Counted from the first letter of the stretch, positions 48,379 through 57,406 are shown. The stretch: DNA of 64,000 bases from Streptomyces sp. H27-C3 (GCF_030063415.1 NZ_JASITA010000003.1:213600-277599), one strand, 5' to 3'. Translations and numbers: made by a program. The notes: a model not told the origin generated them from the letters alone.

Positions 48379-49560
48379 ATGGGTGATCTTGGTCATGTGT
48401 CGCGTCGTACGCTGCTCCGCGGATTCGGTACGGCAGGCGCGCTGGCCGCGCTCGTCGGATGCGGGGTGCCCGCCGCCTATGTGAAACCGGGCGACCGGGC
48501 CGGACGTGACATCTCGGGCCGGGACAAGAGCCTGCACTTCGCCAACTGGCCCCTCTACATCGACACCGACGACGAGGACGAGTCGCGGCGCCCCACCCTC
48601 GACAGCTTCGCGAAGCGCACCGGGATCTCCGTCAGGTACACCGAGGAGATCAACGACAACGACGAGTTCTTCGGGAAGATCGGCCCCGCGCTGATGAATC
48701 ACCAGGAGACCGGTCGCGACCTGATCGTCATGAGCGACTGGATGGCCGCCAGGTTCGTACGCCTCGGGTGGGTGCAGGAGATGGACCGGGCCGGGCAGCC
48801 CAACATCGCCAAGTACCTCGATCCGCAGCTGCGCACCCCCGCCTTCGACGAGGGGCGGCTGCACTCCGTCCCGTGGCAGTCCGGGATCACCGGCATCGCG
48901 TACAACCGCAAGAAGCTCGGCCACGAGATCCGGCACACCTCCGAACTGTGGGCCGACGAGCTGCGTGGCAAGGTGACGCTCTTCTCCGGGCTCGACGAGA
49001 GCTTCGCGCTCCTCATGCAGGGCAACGGCGTGGACGTGACCCGCTGGGGCGCGGACGACTTCCACCGGATGTGCGAGCAGGTGGAGAAGCAGGTGCGGCG
49101 GGGGCACATCAGGCGCTTCACCGGCAACGACTACATCAAGGACCTGGCGAGCGGTGACGTACTGGCCTGCCAGGCGTACTCGGGCGACGTCATCCAGCTC
49201 CAGGCAGACAACCCCGACATCGAGTTCGTGGTGCCCGACGAGGGCGCGGAGCTCTGGGCGGAGAGCCTGATGATCCCCAACCTCGCCCGCCACAAGCGCA
49301 ACGCCGAGAAGCTCATCGACCACTACTACGAGCCGGCGGTCGCCGCCGAGCTGGCGACCTGGGTCAATTACGTCTGCCCGGTGCCGGCCGCGCGTGACAT
49401 CCTCGCCTCCTCCAAGGACGAGGAGACCGCCGCGCTCGCCGAGGACCCGCTGATCTTCCCCGACGACGCGATGCGGAAGCGGCTCGTCATCGCGCGCGAC
49501 ATCACGTCCGAGGAGCGGCTGGAGTTCGCGAAGAGGTGGAACTCGATCGTGGGCCTGTAA
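48379..49560 (+). CDS. potD: Polyamine ABC transporter substrate-binding lipoprotein (PotD-like, orphan)
   Basis: The 393-residue protein has a twin-arginine signal SRRTLLRGFGTAGALAAL and lipobox LVGC, then a PotD fold: LHFANWPLYIDTDDED, YTEEINDNDEFFGKIGPAL, DLIVMSDWMAARFVRLGW and IRRFTGNDYIKDLASGDVLA. The binding-protein gene has no permease next to it; it probably shares the PotABC of the second cluster. ATG at 48379; GTG at 48370 is possible. The dispersed element begins at its last base. Confidence 0.87.
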   Translation: MGDLGHVSRRTLLRGFGTAGALAALVGCGVPAAYVKPGDRAGRDISGRDKSLHFANWPLYIDTDDEDESRRPTLDSFAKRTGISVRYTEEINDNDEFFGKIGPALMNHQETGRDLIVMSDWMAARFVRLGWVQEMDRAGQPNIAKYLDPQLRTPAFDEGRLHSVPWQSGITGIAYNRKKLGHEIRHTSELWADELRGKVTLFSGLDESFALLMQGNGVDVTRWGADDFHRMCEQVEKQVRRGHIRRFTGNDYIKDLASGDVLACQAYSGDVIQLQADNPDIEFVVPDEGAELWAESLMIPNLARHKRNAEKLIDHYYEPAVAAELATWVNYVCPVPAARDILASSKDEETAALAEDPLIFPDDAMRKRLVIARDITSEERLEFAKRWNSIVGL

Positions 49561-49721
49561 CGACCTCGGGGGCAATGGAGTGTGGATCGGCGAGCGGCGT
49601 CCTGCGGCTTCGCGTCCTAGGCGGAGGAGGGAGGCGACGCGGAGCGTCGTCGACCGACGACAACGCCGGAGGCGGAGTCGCGGGGCGTCGGGAGCCCGCG
49701 CACTATTGCCCCCGAGGTCGT
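49560..49721. repeat. Dispersed 162-bp element, copy 2, with perfect terminal inverted repeats
   Basis: ACGACCTCGGGGGCAAT (49560-49576) and its exact complement (49705-49721) close the element. The core (GGCGGAGGAGGGA, GACGCGGAGCGTCGTC, CCGACGACAACGCC, GGCGGAGTCGCGGGG) matches copy 1 in order and length. The last base of the TAA stop is its first base. Confidence 0.8.
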
Positions 49722-49797
49722 AAGGGGCCGGGACGGGGTGGAGCGGTTCTGTGGGGGCGGTGTAAAGAGTAGGTAAATACGGGCGTACGCTGCGGAG

Positions 49798-50340
49798 ATG
49801 AGCGAGGCCAGCGTCCTCTTGCGGCGCATTCGGGTGTGGTTGATCTTCTTCATTGTCTGTCTGGTGCTGAGCGGGCTGACCGCCTTCCCGCTCGTCACCG
49901 AACTCCACTGGCTCGAAAGCCTGCTGAAGTCCTCCGGCTCCCCGGTGCCCGAGCACTTCCCGGCACTGATGGAGTGGGTCGAGCGGGTACGGGCCGGGCT
50001 GGACGCCACAGAGGCGAAGTACCCCTTCGTCCTGTATGGGACGGACTGGCTGGCCTTCGCGCACCTCGTCATCGCGGTCGCCTTCTACGGCCCTTACCGC
50101 GACCCCGTACGCAACATCTGGGTCATCGAGTTCGGCATGATCGCTTGCGTCGGCACCATTCCGCTGGCGCTCATCTGCGGGCCGATCCGCGGGATTCCCT
50201 TCTGGTGGTCCGTGATCGACATGTCGTTCGGTGTCCTCGGGGTGATTCCGCTGATGATCGTGCGGCGCAGGATCAAGCTCCTTGAGGCGCTGACCGCGCC
50301 GGTCTTCCCTCGCCCGCAGATGCCGGCCCTGACGGGCTGA
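49798..50340 (+). CDS. Hypothetical four-helix membrane protein
   Basis: The 180-residue protein has four predicted helices (VWLIFFIVCLVLSGLTAF, WLAFAHLVIAVAFYGPY, FGMIACVGTIPLALICGPI, SVIDMSFGVLGVIPLMIV) and short polar loops. No family known to me and no catalytic motif. AAGAGTAGG precedes by about 30 bases but no good SD is seen at the ATG at 49798, so initiation may be near-leaderless. Confidence 0.75.
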   Translation: MSEASVLLRRIRVWLIFFIVCLVLSGLTAFPLVTELHWLESLLKSSGSPVPEHFPALMEWVERVRAGLDATEAKYPFVLYGTDWLAFAHLVIAVAFYGPYRDPVRNIWVIEFGMIACVGTIPLALICGPIRGIPFWWSVIDMSFGVLGVIPLMIVRRRIKLLEALTAPVFPRPQMPALTG

Positions 50341-50384
50341 CGGACTGATGGGCCGACGGGTCGATGGGTCGACGGGGCGACCCG

Positions 50385-51065
50385 TCAGTCTCGGTTGAGG
50401 AAGGTGGCCTGCACGATGCGCTCGGCCACCGGCTTCATCCCCTCGGCCTTCGCGTCCGTCGCGTTGACCGAGTAGACGAGGGTCCGGGACTGGTCGGGGG
50501 TCGCGGCGATGAGGGTGTTGTAGCCGAAGCGGCCGCCCGAGTTGAGCCACAGCACCTGGCCCGTGCCCTTGTCCTCGTAGCGCTCCAGCCCCGCGCTCAT
50601 GGTCGCGTCCGGCACGCCCGCGGGGACCGTGAACATCTCCTTGAGCTGCGGCTGGGGCACGACCTCGCCGCGGAACAGCGCGAACAGCAGCCGCTCCAGA
50701 TCCGCGGTCGTGGAGATCATGTCGCCAGCGGCCCAGCGGTCGGCCTGGTTCCACACGGTGGCATCGCGCAGCACGGTCGAGCCGTCCGCCTGCTTGAGGA
50801 TCTGGTAACCCCGGTTGTGCGGGCCGTGGATGCGCGGGTCGGTGCCGGGGAACGTGGTGTGGCGCATGCCGAGGGGCTTGAAGATGCGGCGGGTGGCCTC
50901 GCGCTCGTACGTCGCACCGGTGCCCCTCTCGGTGAGCATGCCGAGGATCGTGTAGTTGATGTTCAGGTACTCCTGCACCACCAGCGAAGCCGCGATTTCC
51001 GCGTTGGACAGCCCCCGGGCCAGATGCGGCAGCGTCTCGCGTTCGCGGGCCGTCAGCGTGTCCAG
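50385..51065 (-). pseudogene. LuxR response-regulator HTH remnant fused to a headless serine hydrolase
   Basis: One continuous frame begins with a LuxR-type HTH start (LDTLTARERETLPHLARGLS, NAEIAASLVV, 51065-50976), then changes without a break to QEYLNINYTILGMLTERGTG and the C-terminal part of a beta-lactamase-fold D-Ala-D-Ala carboxypeptidase. The response regulator lacks its receiver domain and the end of its HTH; the hydrolase lacks the SxxK half and only has its later YxN-like motif. Only GTG codons at 50984-50979 could start it. It is the remains of at least two genes joined by deletion. Confidence 0.75.
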
Positions 51066-51105
51066 GCGGGCCGAGGGCGGTGCCGGTGCCGGGCGCGGAT
51101 GCCGA

Positions 51106-52165
51106 TATCAGGCCGTGGCCGCCCGAAGTCACACTGTGCCCCCGCCGCGTCCGTTGTCGGTGACGGTGATCTCCAAGGTGTTCGGTCCGTAAGTGAGTTG
51201 TACGTCGGCCCTGCTCGCGGCGGCGTGCTTGACCACATTCGTCAGCGCCTCCTGAACCACCCGGTAGACGGTCGCCTCGATGTCGAGGGGCAGCGGGCGT
51301 ACCCGGCCGGTCGTCCCGTAATCGACATGCAGGCCGCTGCGCCTCAACCGCCCTACGAGCATCGCCTGTTCGGCGATGTCGGGCTGCGGCTCGCGCGGGG
51401 CGCCGCCGGGCGCACCGTCCTCGCGCAGTACACCCAGCATCCGGCGCAGCTGCGTCATCGCGTCCCTGCCGGTCTCCGAGATGGCGTCGAACGCGGCCTC
51501 CGCGCGCGCGGGCGCGGTGCGCACGGCGACCGGCCCGGCCTCCGCCCGGACAATCATGATGCTGACGGCATGCGACAGGATGTCGTGCATCTCCCGTGCG
51601 ATGCGGGCCCGTTCGCGGCCGGTCGCCTGCTCCGCCTCGATCCGGTTCGCCCGCTCCAACTGCGCTGCCCGGTCCACCAGGGCCGCCAGGTAGGCCTGCC
51701 GGGTATGGGCGAGGCGCCCGAACGTGTAGGCCGCGACGAAGACGAACAGGGAGAAGAGCAGCCCCCTTGCCTCCCCGGTGTTGAGCGCGACGGAGGGGAC
51801 GATCGCGGCGAAGGTCAGCACGGTCACGGCCATCCGCTTGCGCGGCGGCGACAGCGCCGCGACCGTGTAGACGGCGATCAGACCGGCGTACGGGAGGGGC
51901 TGGCCGGGCCCGTCCAGCGTCAGTTTGTTCAGGGCCGAGATCGTCAGGACGCTCAGCAGAACACGGGCGCCCGGTGGCGCCAGATCAGCGGCAGCACCGC
52001 CGAGGTCGTCATGCCGTACGACAACCAGGTCACGTCGGGCAGCCCGGGGGCGCGCGGTACGACGAACGGCATGGCCACCGCCGCCTGTACGAGCACGGTG
52101 ATGCCGATGTCCACGGCCCAGGGGCCCGAGCCGCGCAGCCGCTCGCCGAGCTCACGTATCCGCAT
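51106..52165 (-). pseudogene. Two-component sensor histidine kinase, frameshifted and truncated
   Basis: The N-terminal part (MRIRELGERLRGSGPWAVDI, two helices) stops at a TGA at 51953-51955; the kinase then continues in another frame (LLSVLTISALNKL ...), with the DHp motif RIAREMHDILSHAVSIM and the ATPase N-box region EALTNVVKHAAASRADV. After NGRGGGTV an extra TG (GTGTGACT) causes a second shift; the G2 motif TSGGHGLI is then seen in the third frame up to 51106 and breaks off. This is a NarL-type kinase whose response-regulator partner is the remnant beside it. It overlaps hxlR by a ATGA at its start. Confidence 0.8.
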
Positions 52166-52548
52166 CAGCCTGTGGCCTGTGTCTCCGCACGGTCCTGCGC
52201 CGCCAGGACCTCGTCGCCGTACTGCTGCGACCAGACGCCGACCGCCTCGATGGGACCCAGCAACGACCGGCCCAACTCGGTGAGTTCATAGTCGACACGC
52301 GTCGGCGCCGACGCCGCTTTCCGGCGCAGCAGCCCGTTGAACTCCAGCCGTCGAAGCGTCTCGGTGAGCACCTTGGTGCGGATGCCGCCGATGCGCTCCT
52401 TCAACTCGCCGTGGCGCAGCGGGCCGTCACGCAGTGCCCACAGCGTCACCGAACTCCAGGTGTTCGCGAGCAGGTCGAAGCCGAGCCTGGCCCGGCAGTC
52501 CGCGAGGAAATCGACCTGCTGCGGACCTGGCCGGTCCGCTGGTTCCAT
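52165..52548 (-). CDS. HxlR family winged-helix regulator
   Basis: The 127-residue regulator has the HxlR core: FDLLANTWSSVTLWALRDGP, LRHGELKERIGGIRTKVLTE and DYELTELGRSLLGPIEAVG. No cysteine suited for redox sensing is seen beyond one near residue 18. ATG at 52548. It diverges from the reductase gene at 52669, which it probably controls through the direct repeat between them. Confidence 0.85.
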   Translation of the reverse strand: MEPADRPGPQQVDFLADCRARLGFDLLANTWSSVTLWALRDGPLRHGELKERIGGIRTKVLTETLRRLEFNGLLRRKAASAPTRVDYELTELGRSLLGPIEAVGVWSQQYGDEVLAAQDRAETQATG

Positions 52549-52620
52549 GGCCACGAAGGCCCCCCCTTTTACCGCGTCCGTGGGCACCGGATGGTGCCTG
52601 CCGGACTTTCTAGTGTCGTT

Positions 52621-52657
52621 CTCATCAACCCAAGCAGATCTCATCAACCCAAGCAGA
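52621..52657 (+). promoter_or_regulatory. Direct-repeat operator between hxlR and the reductase gene
   Basis: CTCATCAACCCAAGCAGA occurs exactly at 52621-52638 and 52640-52657, a 19-base period. The second copy leads into AGAGGAG, the reductase RBS. A HxlR-type dimer could bind it. Confidence 0.6.
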
Positions 52658-52668
52658 GGAGTGCCGCG

Positions 52669-53322
52669 ATGCGGATCGGAATTCTGGGAGCGGGCAGCAT
52701 GGCGGATGCCCTGGGCACCCGTTGGGCAGGTGCCGGCCACGACGTGATGGTGGGCGCGCGGGACGCCGCGAAGGCCGGAGCGCTCGCGGAGCGGATCGGC
52801 GCGGGGGCGAAATCCGGGAGCCTGAGAGACGCGGCCGACTTCGGTGGCGTGGTGCTGCTGGCACTGCCGACGGCGAGTGTGCCCGAAGCACTGGCGGCGG
52901 CGGGCGCGGCCGAAGGGGCGCTGCGCGGAAAGCCACTGATCGACTGCACCAATCCGCTGGCGCCGGGCACCCTGACGCCAGCGCCCCTCGGTGGGGCGTC
53001 GACGGCCGAGTACATCGCGAACGGCACGGGGGCCGGAGTCGTCAAGGCGTTCAATCTGTGCGCCGCGGAGGTCTGGCGGATGCCGTCACCCGTGTTCGGC
53101 GGCCGACCGCTCGCCGTACCGCTGTGCGGCGACGAGGAGGACGCGCTTGCCGTTGTACGCCGACTGGTCGATGACCTGGGCTGTACGCCGGTCGACGGGG
53201 GCGGCCTGGCGAAGGCCGGGCTCCTTGAGGGGACCGCGGTGTTCGTGATCGGGCTGTGGTTCGGCGGCGTGGACGCGCAGGCGATCGTGCCGCCGCTGGA
53301 GAGCGCGTTCGGGGCGGGCTGA
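52669..53322 (+). CDS. NADPH-dependent F420 reductase-like oxidoreductase
   Basis: The 217-residue protein has an N-terminal dinucleotide-binding motif MRIGILGAGSMADALG, VMVGARDAAKAGALAERI, and a domain with IDCTNPLAPGTL and VKAFNLCAAEVW as in the NADP oxidoreductase coenzyme-F420-dependent family. Substrate is unknown. AGAGGAG precedes the ATG. It is divergent from hxlR. Confidence 0.82.
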   Translation: MRIGILGAGSMADALGTRWAGAGHDVMVGARDAAKAGALAERIGAGAKSGSLRDAADFGGVVLLALPTASVPEALAAAGAAEGALRGKPLIDCTNPLAPGTLTPAPLGGASTAEYIANGTGAGVVKAFNLCAAEVWRMPSPVFGGRPLAVPLCGDEEDALAVVRRLVDDLGCTPVDGGGLAKAGLLEGTAVFVIGLWFGGVDAQAIVPPLESAFGAG

Positions 53323-53389
53323 CGGGCGGTGGCCCGGCCCGGGGCGGCCTTCCGATTGACGGCCCGGGCGAGGGGAAGCCCACCCAGGG

Positions 53390-53484
53390 CGGCCCGTCAT
53401 GCGGCGGCCCATCGCGCGGCCGGCCCATCGCGCGGCCGGCCCATCGCGCGGCCGGTCCCTCGCGCGGCCTGCCCCTCGCGCGTC
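53390..53484. repeat. Tandem repeat of about six 16-bp units
   Basis: Three identical CGGCCCATCGCGCGGC units (53405, 53421, 53437) are flanked by diverged ones (53390, 53453, 53469). The period is not a multiple of three, so it is not coding. It abuts the break in the glycerophosphodiesterase remnant. Confidence 0.85.
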
Positions 53485-53580
53485 CGCGCCCCGCTCCACC
53501 GCCGAGCGGAGCGAGGCGAGGGTGTTCTCGCGGAAGCGGTACGGGTCTCCGCGGTGCCCTACGGCGGTGACAGTGAGCAT
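53482..53580 (-). pseudogene. Glycerophosphodiester phosphodiesterase, 5' remnant of 33 codons
   Basis: From an ATG at 53580 the frame reads MLTVTAVGHRGDPYRFREN, then TLASLRSAVERGAD, which is the N-terminal GDPD strand with the catalytic HRG. Beyond Asp33 the similarity stops at the tandem repeat. The rest of the enzyme (about 200 residues) is gone. Confidence 0.7.
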
Positions 53581-53627
53581 GGGGCCATTGTCATCATCTG
53601 TGATCAATTGGCGGTGATCATTCGTCG

Positions 53628-54659
53628 TCAGGAACGGCGAGCGAGCCAGTCCGTCGTGTACGTGTCGATCTCGCCCGCGATCCGCGCTTTGCCCGCCTCG
53701 TCGAGGAAGGAGGCCTGGACGGCGTTCTTGGCGAGGTCCGCGACGCCGCGCTCGTCGAGGTCCAGCAGATGGGCCGCCACCCCGTACTCGCTGTTCAGAT
53801 CGGTGCCGAACATCGGCGGGTCGTCGCTGTTGATGGTGACCAGCACCCCGGCCTCGACCATCTGCCGCAGCGGGTGCTCGTCCATCGTGGCGACGGCGCG
53901 CGTCGCGATGTTGGAGGTGGGGCACACCTCCAGCGCGATGCGGTGCTCGGCGAGATGGGCCAGCAGGCGGGCGTCCTGGACCGAGCTGGTGCCGTGGCCG
54001 ATGCGCTCGGCGCGCAGATCGGTCAGCGCGTCCCAGACGGTCTCGGGCCCTGTCGTCTCACCGGCGTGCGGGACGGAATGCAGACCGGCTGCGATCGCCC
54101 GGTCGAAGTACGGCTTGAACTGCGGACGCGGTACGCCGATCTCCGGACCGCCGAGGCCGAACGACACCAGGCCGTCGGGGCGCAGGTCCACGGCCAGCCT
54201 GGCGGTCTCCGCCGCCGCTTCAAGACCGGCCTCGCCGGGGATGTCGAAGCACCAGCGCAGGACGGTGCCCAGCTCGGCCTCCGCGGCCTTGCGGGCGTCC
54301 TCGATCGCCTCCATGAAGGCAACCTCGTTGATGCCGCGTCGGGTCGAGCTGAAGGGTGTGAGGGTCAGCTCGGCGTACCGGATGTTCTGCCGTGCCATGT
54401 CACGGGCGATCTCGAACGTCAGCAGCCGGACGTCCTCCGGGGTGCGGATCAGATCCACGACGGAGAGATAGACGTCGACGAAGTGCGCGAAGTCGGTGAA
54501 CGTGAAGTAGTCCGCGAGCGCCTCGGGGTCGGTGGGGACCTTCGAGTCCGGGTGGCGGGCGGCCAGTTCGGCGACGATGCGGGGGGAGGCGGATCCGACG
54601 TGGTGCACGTGCAATTCGGCCTTGGGCAGCCCCGCGATGAAGGGGTGCAGGTCGGTCAT
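53628..54659 (-). CDS. Adenosine deaminase family enzyme, possibly aminodeoxyfutalosine deaminase
   Basis: The 343-residue TIM-barrel hydrolase has the first metal motif in KAELHVHHVGSASPRIVAEL, His in SVPHAGETTGPETVWDAL, RIGHGTSSVQDA and the double Asp in VTINSDDPPMFGTDL. HVHHVGS instead of the HxHLxG common in adenosine deaminases, together with a PRFKP-type loop, recalls the S. avermitilis aminodeoxyfutalosine deaminase of the menaquinone futalosine pathway. That identity is recalled, not tested. ATG at 54659. Confidence 0.82.
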   Translation of the reverse strand: MTDLHPFIAGLPKAELHVHHVGSASPRIVAELAARHPDSKVPTDPEALADYFTFTDFAHFVDVYLSVVDLIRTPEDVRLLTFEIARDMARQNIRYAELTLTPFSSTRRGINEVAFMEAIEDARKAAEAELGTVLRWCFDIPGEAGLEAAAETARLAVDLRPDGLVSFGLGGPEIGVPRPQFKPYFDRAIAAGLHSVPHAGETTGPETVWDALTDLRAERIGHGTSSVQDARLLAHLAEHRIALEVCPTSNIATRAVATMDEHPLRQMVEAGVLVTINSDDPPMFGTDLNSEYGVAAHLLDLDERGVADLAKNAVQASFLDEAGKARIAGEIDTYTTDWLARRS

Positions 54660-54786
54660 CGGGTCCTCCGGGGTGCGGGTGGCGTGGGCCCCGGCGCGGC
54701 GATGCGGGGTCGGGGATCATCGTAGGCGGGGCAGTCCGGCCGGGAACGCAGGCCTTAGCATGACAGGACCACGATGGGGGACGCAG

Positions 54787-55518
54787 ATGTCAGACAACGC
54801 AGACAACGCACAACAGCCCTCGGGCCCGCCGCCCGAGCAGCCCAGGGATCCGTGGGCGCCGCCGGAGCACAAGGTGCCGCTGGACAAGCCGCAGCCCACG
54901 ACGCCTCCGACGTACGGTCCGCCGCAGGTCCACGACCAGCAGACGGTCACGTCGATGCCGATATCGGGTGGTGACACAGGACCGACCGCGGCGCCGGGCG
55001 GCCCGTACGACCCGGGGGCCGTGCCCCCGCCGCCCGCCGCCCCGAACGGCCAGTACGGCTACCCGTCGTACCCGTCCGCAGGCCCGAGCACGCCGCCGCC
55101 CTACGGCCAGTCGGCCGCGCCGTCCTACGGCTACCCCGGCTACCCTTCGGCGCCGCAGAGCGGCTGGACCGGAATGCAGGCACAGCCGCAGAACGGCATG
55201 GGCACCACCGCGATGGTGCTCGGCATCCTCGCCGTGTGCCTCTTCTGCGTATACGGCGTGCTGAGCATCATCCTCGGCGTCCTCGCCCTGATCTTCGGCA
55301 TCCTCGGCCGCAAGCGGGTCGAGCGCGGCGAGGCGACCAACAGCGGCATGGCGCTCGCCGGGATCATCCTGGGCGGCATCGGAATCGCCATCGGCGCGGT
55401 TGTGGTGGCCTTCGTCGTCTGGGGCATCACCATGGCGGTCGAGGACAGCAACAACGACGACGGCTACTCCTCCTCCGCCCCTTACTCCCCCTCCCAGGTC
55501 GTGGACGCGAGGCGCTAG
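54787..55518 (+). CDS. DUF4190 domain membrane protein with Pro-rich leader
   Basis: The 243-residue protein has a Pro/Gly/Tyr-rich cytoplasmic part (QPSGPPPEQPRDPWAPPEH, PYGQSAAPSYGYPGYPSAP) for about 140 residues and then two helices (MVLGILAVCLFCVYGVLSII and GMALAGIILGGIGIAIGAVV) of the DUF4190 pattern, with a polar tail. Function unknown; such proteins may link envelope and division machinery. ATG at 54787. Confidence 0.82.
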   Translation: MSDNADNAQQPSGPPPEQPRDPWAPPEHKVPLDKPQPTTPPTYGPPQVHDQQTVTSMPISGGDTGPTAAPGGPYDPGAVPPPPAAPNGQYGYPSYPSAGPSTPPPYGQSAAPSYGYPGYPSAPQSGWTGMQAQPQNGMGTTAMVLGILAVCLFCVYGVLSIILGVLALIFGILGRKRVERGEATNSGMALAGIILGGIGIAIGAVVVAFVVWGITMAVEDSNNDDGYSSSAPYSPSQVVDARR

Positions 55519-55822
55519 TCCGTTTCACGGCCGCGCGGCCCGTCCGCTCCTTGATCCAGCCCGTCACCTGGTGTTTCCCTCCCGGTGGCGGGCTGGAGCC
55601 GTCTGCACGCCCCATGACACGCCGGTCCCCCATCCGCCACGGACACTCCGTACGGTATTTGCCTGGCGACGCGACACATGGTCGACCGATTCCGTCGCGT
55701 AACCAAAAGGCAACAACGGAATCACTTGTTGACGGTGGACTGCTCTGTCAGGATCGGCACTCAAATCGAGCTGGAGCTACGCCGACACCCGCTGGGCGGG
55801 GAGGGCGGCGGAGGAGAGCGTC
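55519..55822 (+). other. Promoter region of the second polyamine cluster
   Basis: These 304 bases hold no gene. TTGTTG at 55726-55731, 17 bases and CAGGAT at 55749-55754 form a fair promoter for the operon from 55823; the RBS GGAGGAGAG lies at 55810-55818. Confidence 0.5.
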
Positions 55823-57337
55823 ATGGGCAACCGCATCCAGGTGCAGGACCGATTCGCGGCCGGCGCGCAGTACATCGCCGGTCAGCTGCGGGCCGGCACC
55901 TCGGGCCGTACGCACGCCGTCGCGAACCCCGCGACCGGCGAAGAGATCTATCAGTACGAGCTGGCGGGGGCGGCCGACGTCGACGCCGCGGTGGCCGCCG
56001 CGCTCGCCGCGTTCCCCGGCTGGGCGGGGGCCACTCCGGCCACCCGGTCCGAGGCGATGCACCGGTTCGCGCTGGTGCTGGACGAGCAGGCGGAGGACTT
56101 CGCGTACGTCGAATCGCTCCAGTGCGGCAAGCCGATCAAGCTGTCCACCGAGTTCGACGTGCCGGGCAGCGTCGACAACACGGCCTTCTTCGCGGGCGCC
56201 GCCCGCCACCTGGAGGGCAAGTCGGCCGGCGAGTACTCCGGGGACCACACCTCGTACGTACGCCGGGAGCCGATCGGGGTCGTCGGCTCCATCGCACCCT
56301 GGAACTATCCGCTCCAGATGGCGGCCTGGAAGATCCTGCCCGCCATCGCCGCGGGCAACACGATCGTCCTCAAGCCCGCCGAGATCACCCCGCTGACCTC
56401 GCTGATGTTCGCGCAGGCCGCGAAGGTTGCGGGCATCCCGGACGGCGTCATCAACATCGTCTCCGGCGCGGGCAAGGACGCGGGCGAGCACCTCGTCGGC
56501 CACCCCGACGTGGTGATGACCTCCTTCACCGGCTCCACCACGGTCGGCAAGCGCGTCGCGGAGATCGCCACCTCCACCGTCAAGCGCCTCCACCTCGAAC
56601 TCGGCGGCAAGGCCCCCTTCGTGGTCTTCGACGACGCCGACCTGCGGGCGGCGGTCCACGGCGCGGTCGCCGGCTCACTCATCAACACCGGTCAGGACTG
56701 CACGGCCGCCACCCGCGCGTACGTCCAGCGCCCGCTCTACGACGCCTTCGTCAGCGGCGTCGCCGAGCTGATGGAGACCGTCAGGCTCGGCGACCCCTTC
56801 GACCCGTCGACCGACCTCGGCCCGCTGATCAGCCACGCCCAGCGCGACCGGGTCGCGGGCATGGTCGAGCGGGCACGCGCGTACGCACGCGTGGTCACCG
56901 GTGGCGAAGCGCCGGGAGGCGACCTGGCCAAGGGCGCGTACTACCGGCCGACGCTGATCGCCGACGCCGCCCAGGACAGCGAGATCGTCCAGGAGGAGAT
57001 CTTCGGCCCGGTCCTGGTCGTGCTGCCCTTCGACACCGACGACGAGGGCATCGCGCTGGCCAACGACACCCCGTACGGCCTCGCGGCGTCCGCCTGGACC
57101 CACGACCTGTTCCGCGCGAACCGCGCCACCCGCGAGATCAAAGCGGGCTGCGTGTGGGTCAACGACCACATCCCGATCCTCAGCGAGATGCCGCACGGCG
57201 GCTACAAGGCCAGCGGCTTCGGCAAGGACATGTCGGCGTACTCCTTCGAGGAGTACACACAGGTGAAGCACGTGATGTTCGACAACACCGCGGTGGCCGA
57301 GAAGGACTGGCACCGCACCGTCTTCGGGGACCGATAA
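55823..57337 (+). CDS. Gamma-aminobutyraldehyde dehydrogenase (second copy)
   Basis: The 504-residue enzyme has PWNYPLQMAAWKILPAIAAG, catalytic Glu in HLELGGKAPFVVFDD and Cys in INTGQDCTAATRAYV. It resembles bacterial 4-aminobutyraldehyde dehydrogenases and is the first gene of a likely operon with potD-potA-potB-potC and the oxidase gene. It differs clearly from the first copy and is probably an older paralogue. ATG at 55823. Confidence 0.9.
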   Translation: MGNRIQVQDRFAAGAQYIAGQLRAGTSGRTHAVANPATGEEIYQYELAGAADVDAAVAAALAAFPGWAGATPATRSEAMHRFALVLDEQAEDFAYVESLQCGKPIKLSTEFDVPGSVDNTAFFAGAARHLEGKSAGEYSGDHTSYVRREPIGVVGSIAPWNYPLQMAAWKILPAIAAGNTIVLKPAEITPLTSLMFAQAAKVAGIPDGVINIVSGAGKDAGEHLVGHPDVVMTSFTGSTTVGKRVAEIATSTVKRLHLELGGKAPFVVFDDADLRAAVHGAVAGSLINTGQDCTAATRAYVQRPLYDAFVSGVAELMETVRLGDPFDPSTDLGPLISHAQRDRVAGMVERARAYARVVTGGEAPGGDLAKGAYYRPTLIADAAQDSEIVQEEIFGPVLVVLPFDTDDEGIALANDTPYGLAASAWTHDLFRANRATREIKAGCVWVNDHIPILSEMPHGGYKASGFGKDMSAYSFEEYTQVKHVMFDNTAVAEKDWHRTVFGDR

Positions 57338-57406
57338 ATACTAATATGCGGCTACCGCCGTGCGGCGCCTGACCAGCGGCCGAACAACCCGAAAGGGCAT
57401 TCGCGC

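Larger units (their letters stand above)
53323..53627. other. Region of 305 bases with gene remnant and tandem repeat
   Basis: No intact gene. It holds the 16-base tandem repeat (53390-53484) and the glycerophosphodiesterase 5' remnant (53482-53580). The bases 53581-53627 contain TGTGATCAATTGGCGGTGATCA, an AT-richer patch with TGATCA twice, likely promoter DNA of the lost gene. Confidence 0.55.

Noticed and set aside
48298-51132. Open frame of 944 codons on the minus strand
   Set aside because: It runs antisense to the PotD gene and across the dispersed element and pseudogenes; no recognisable protein.
53390-53484. Possible CRISPR array
   Set aside because: The 16-bp units are tandem with no spacers, and no cas genes are near. 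The same holds for the 15-bp and 7-bp arrays at 24357 and 23405.
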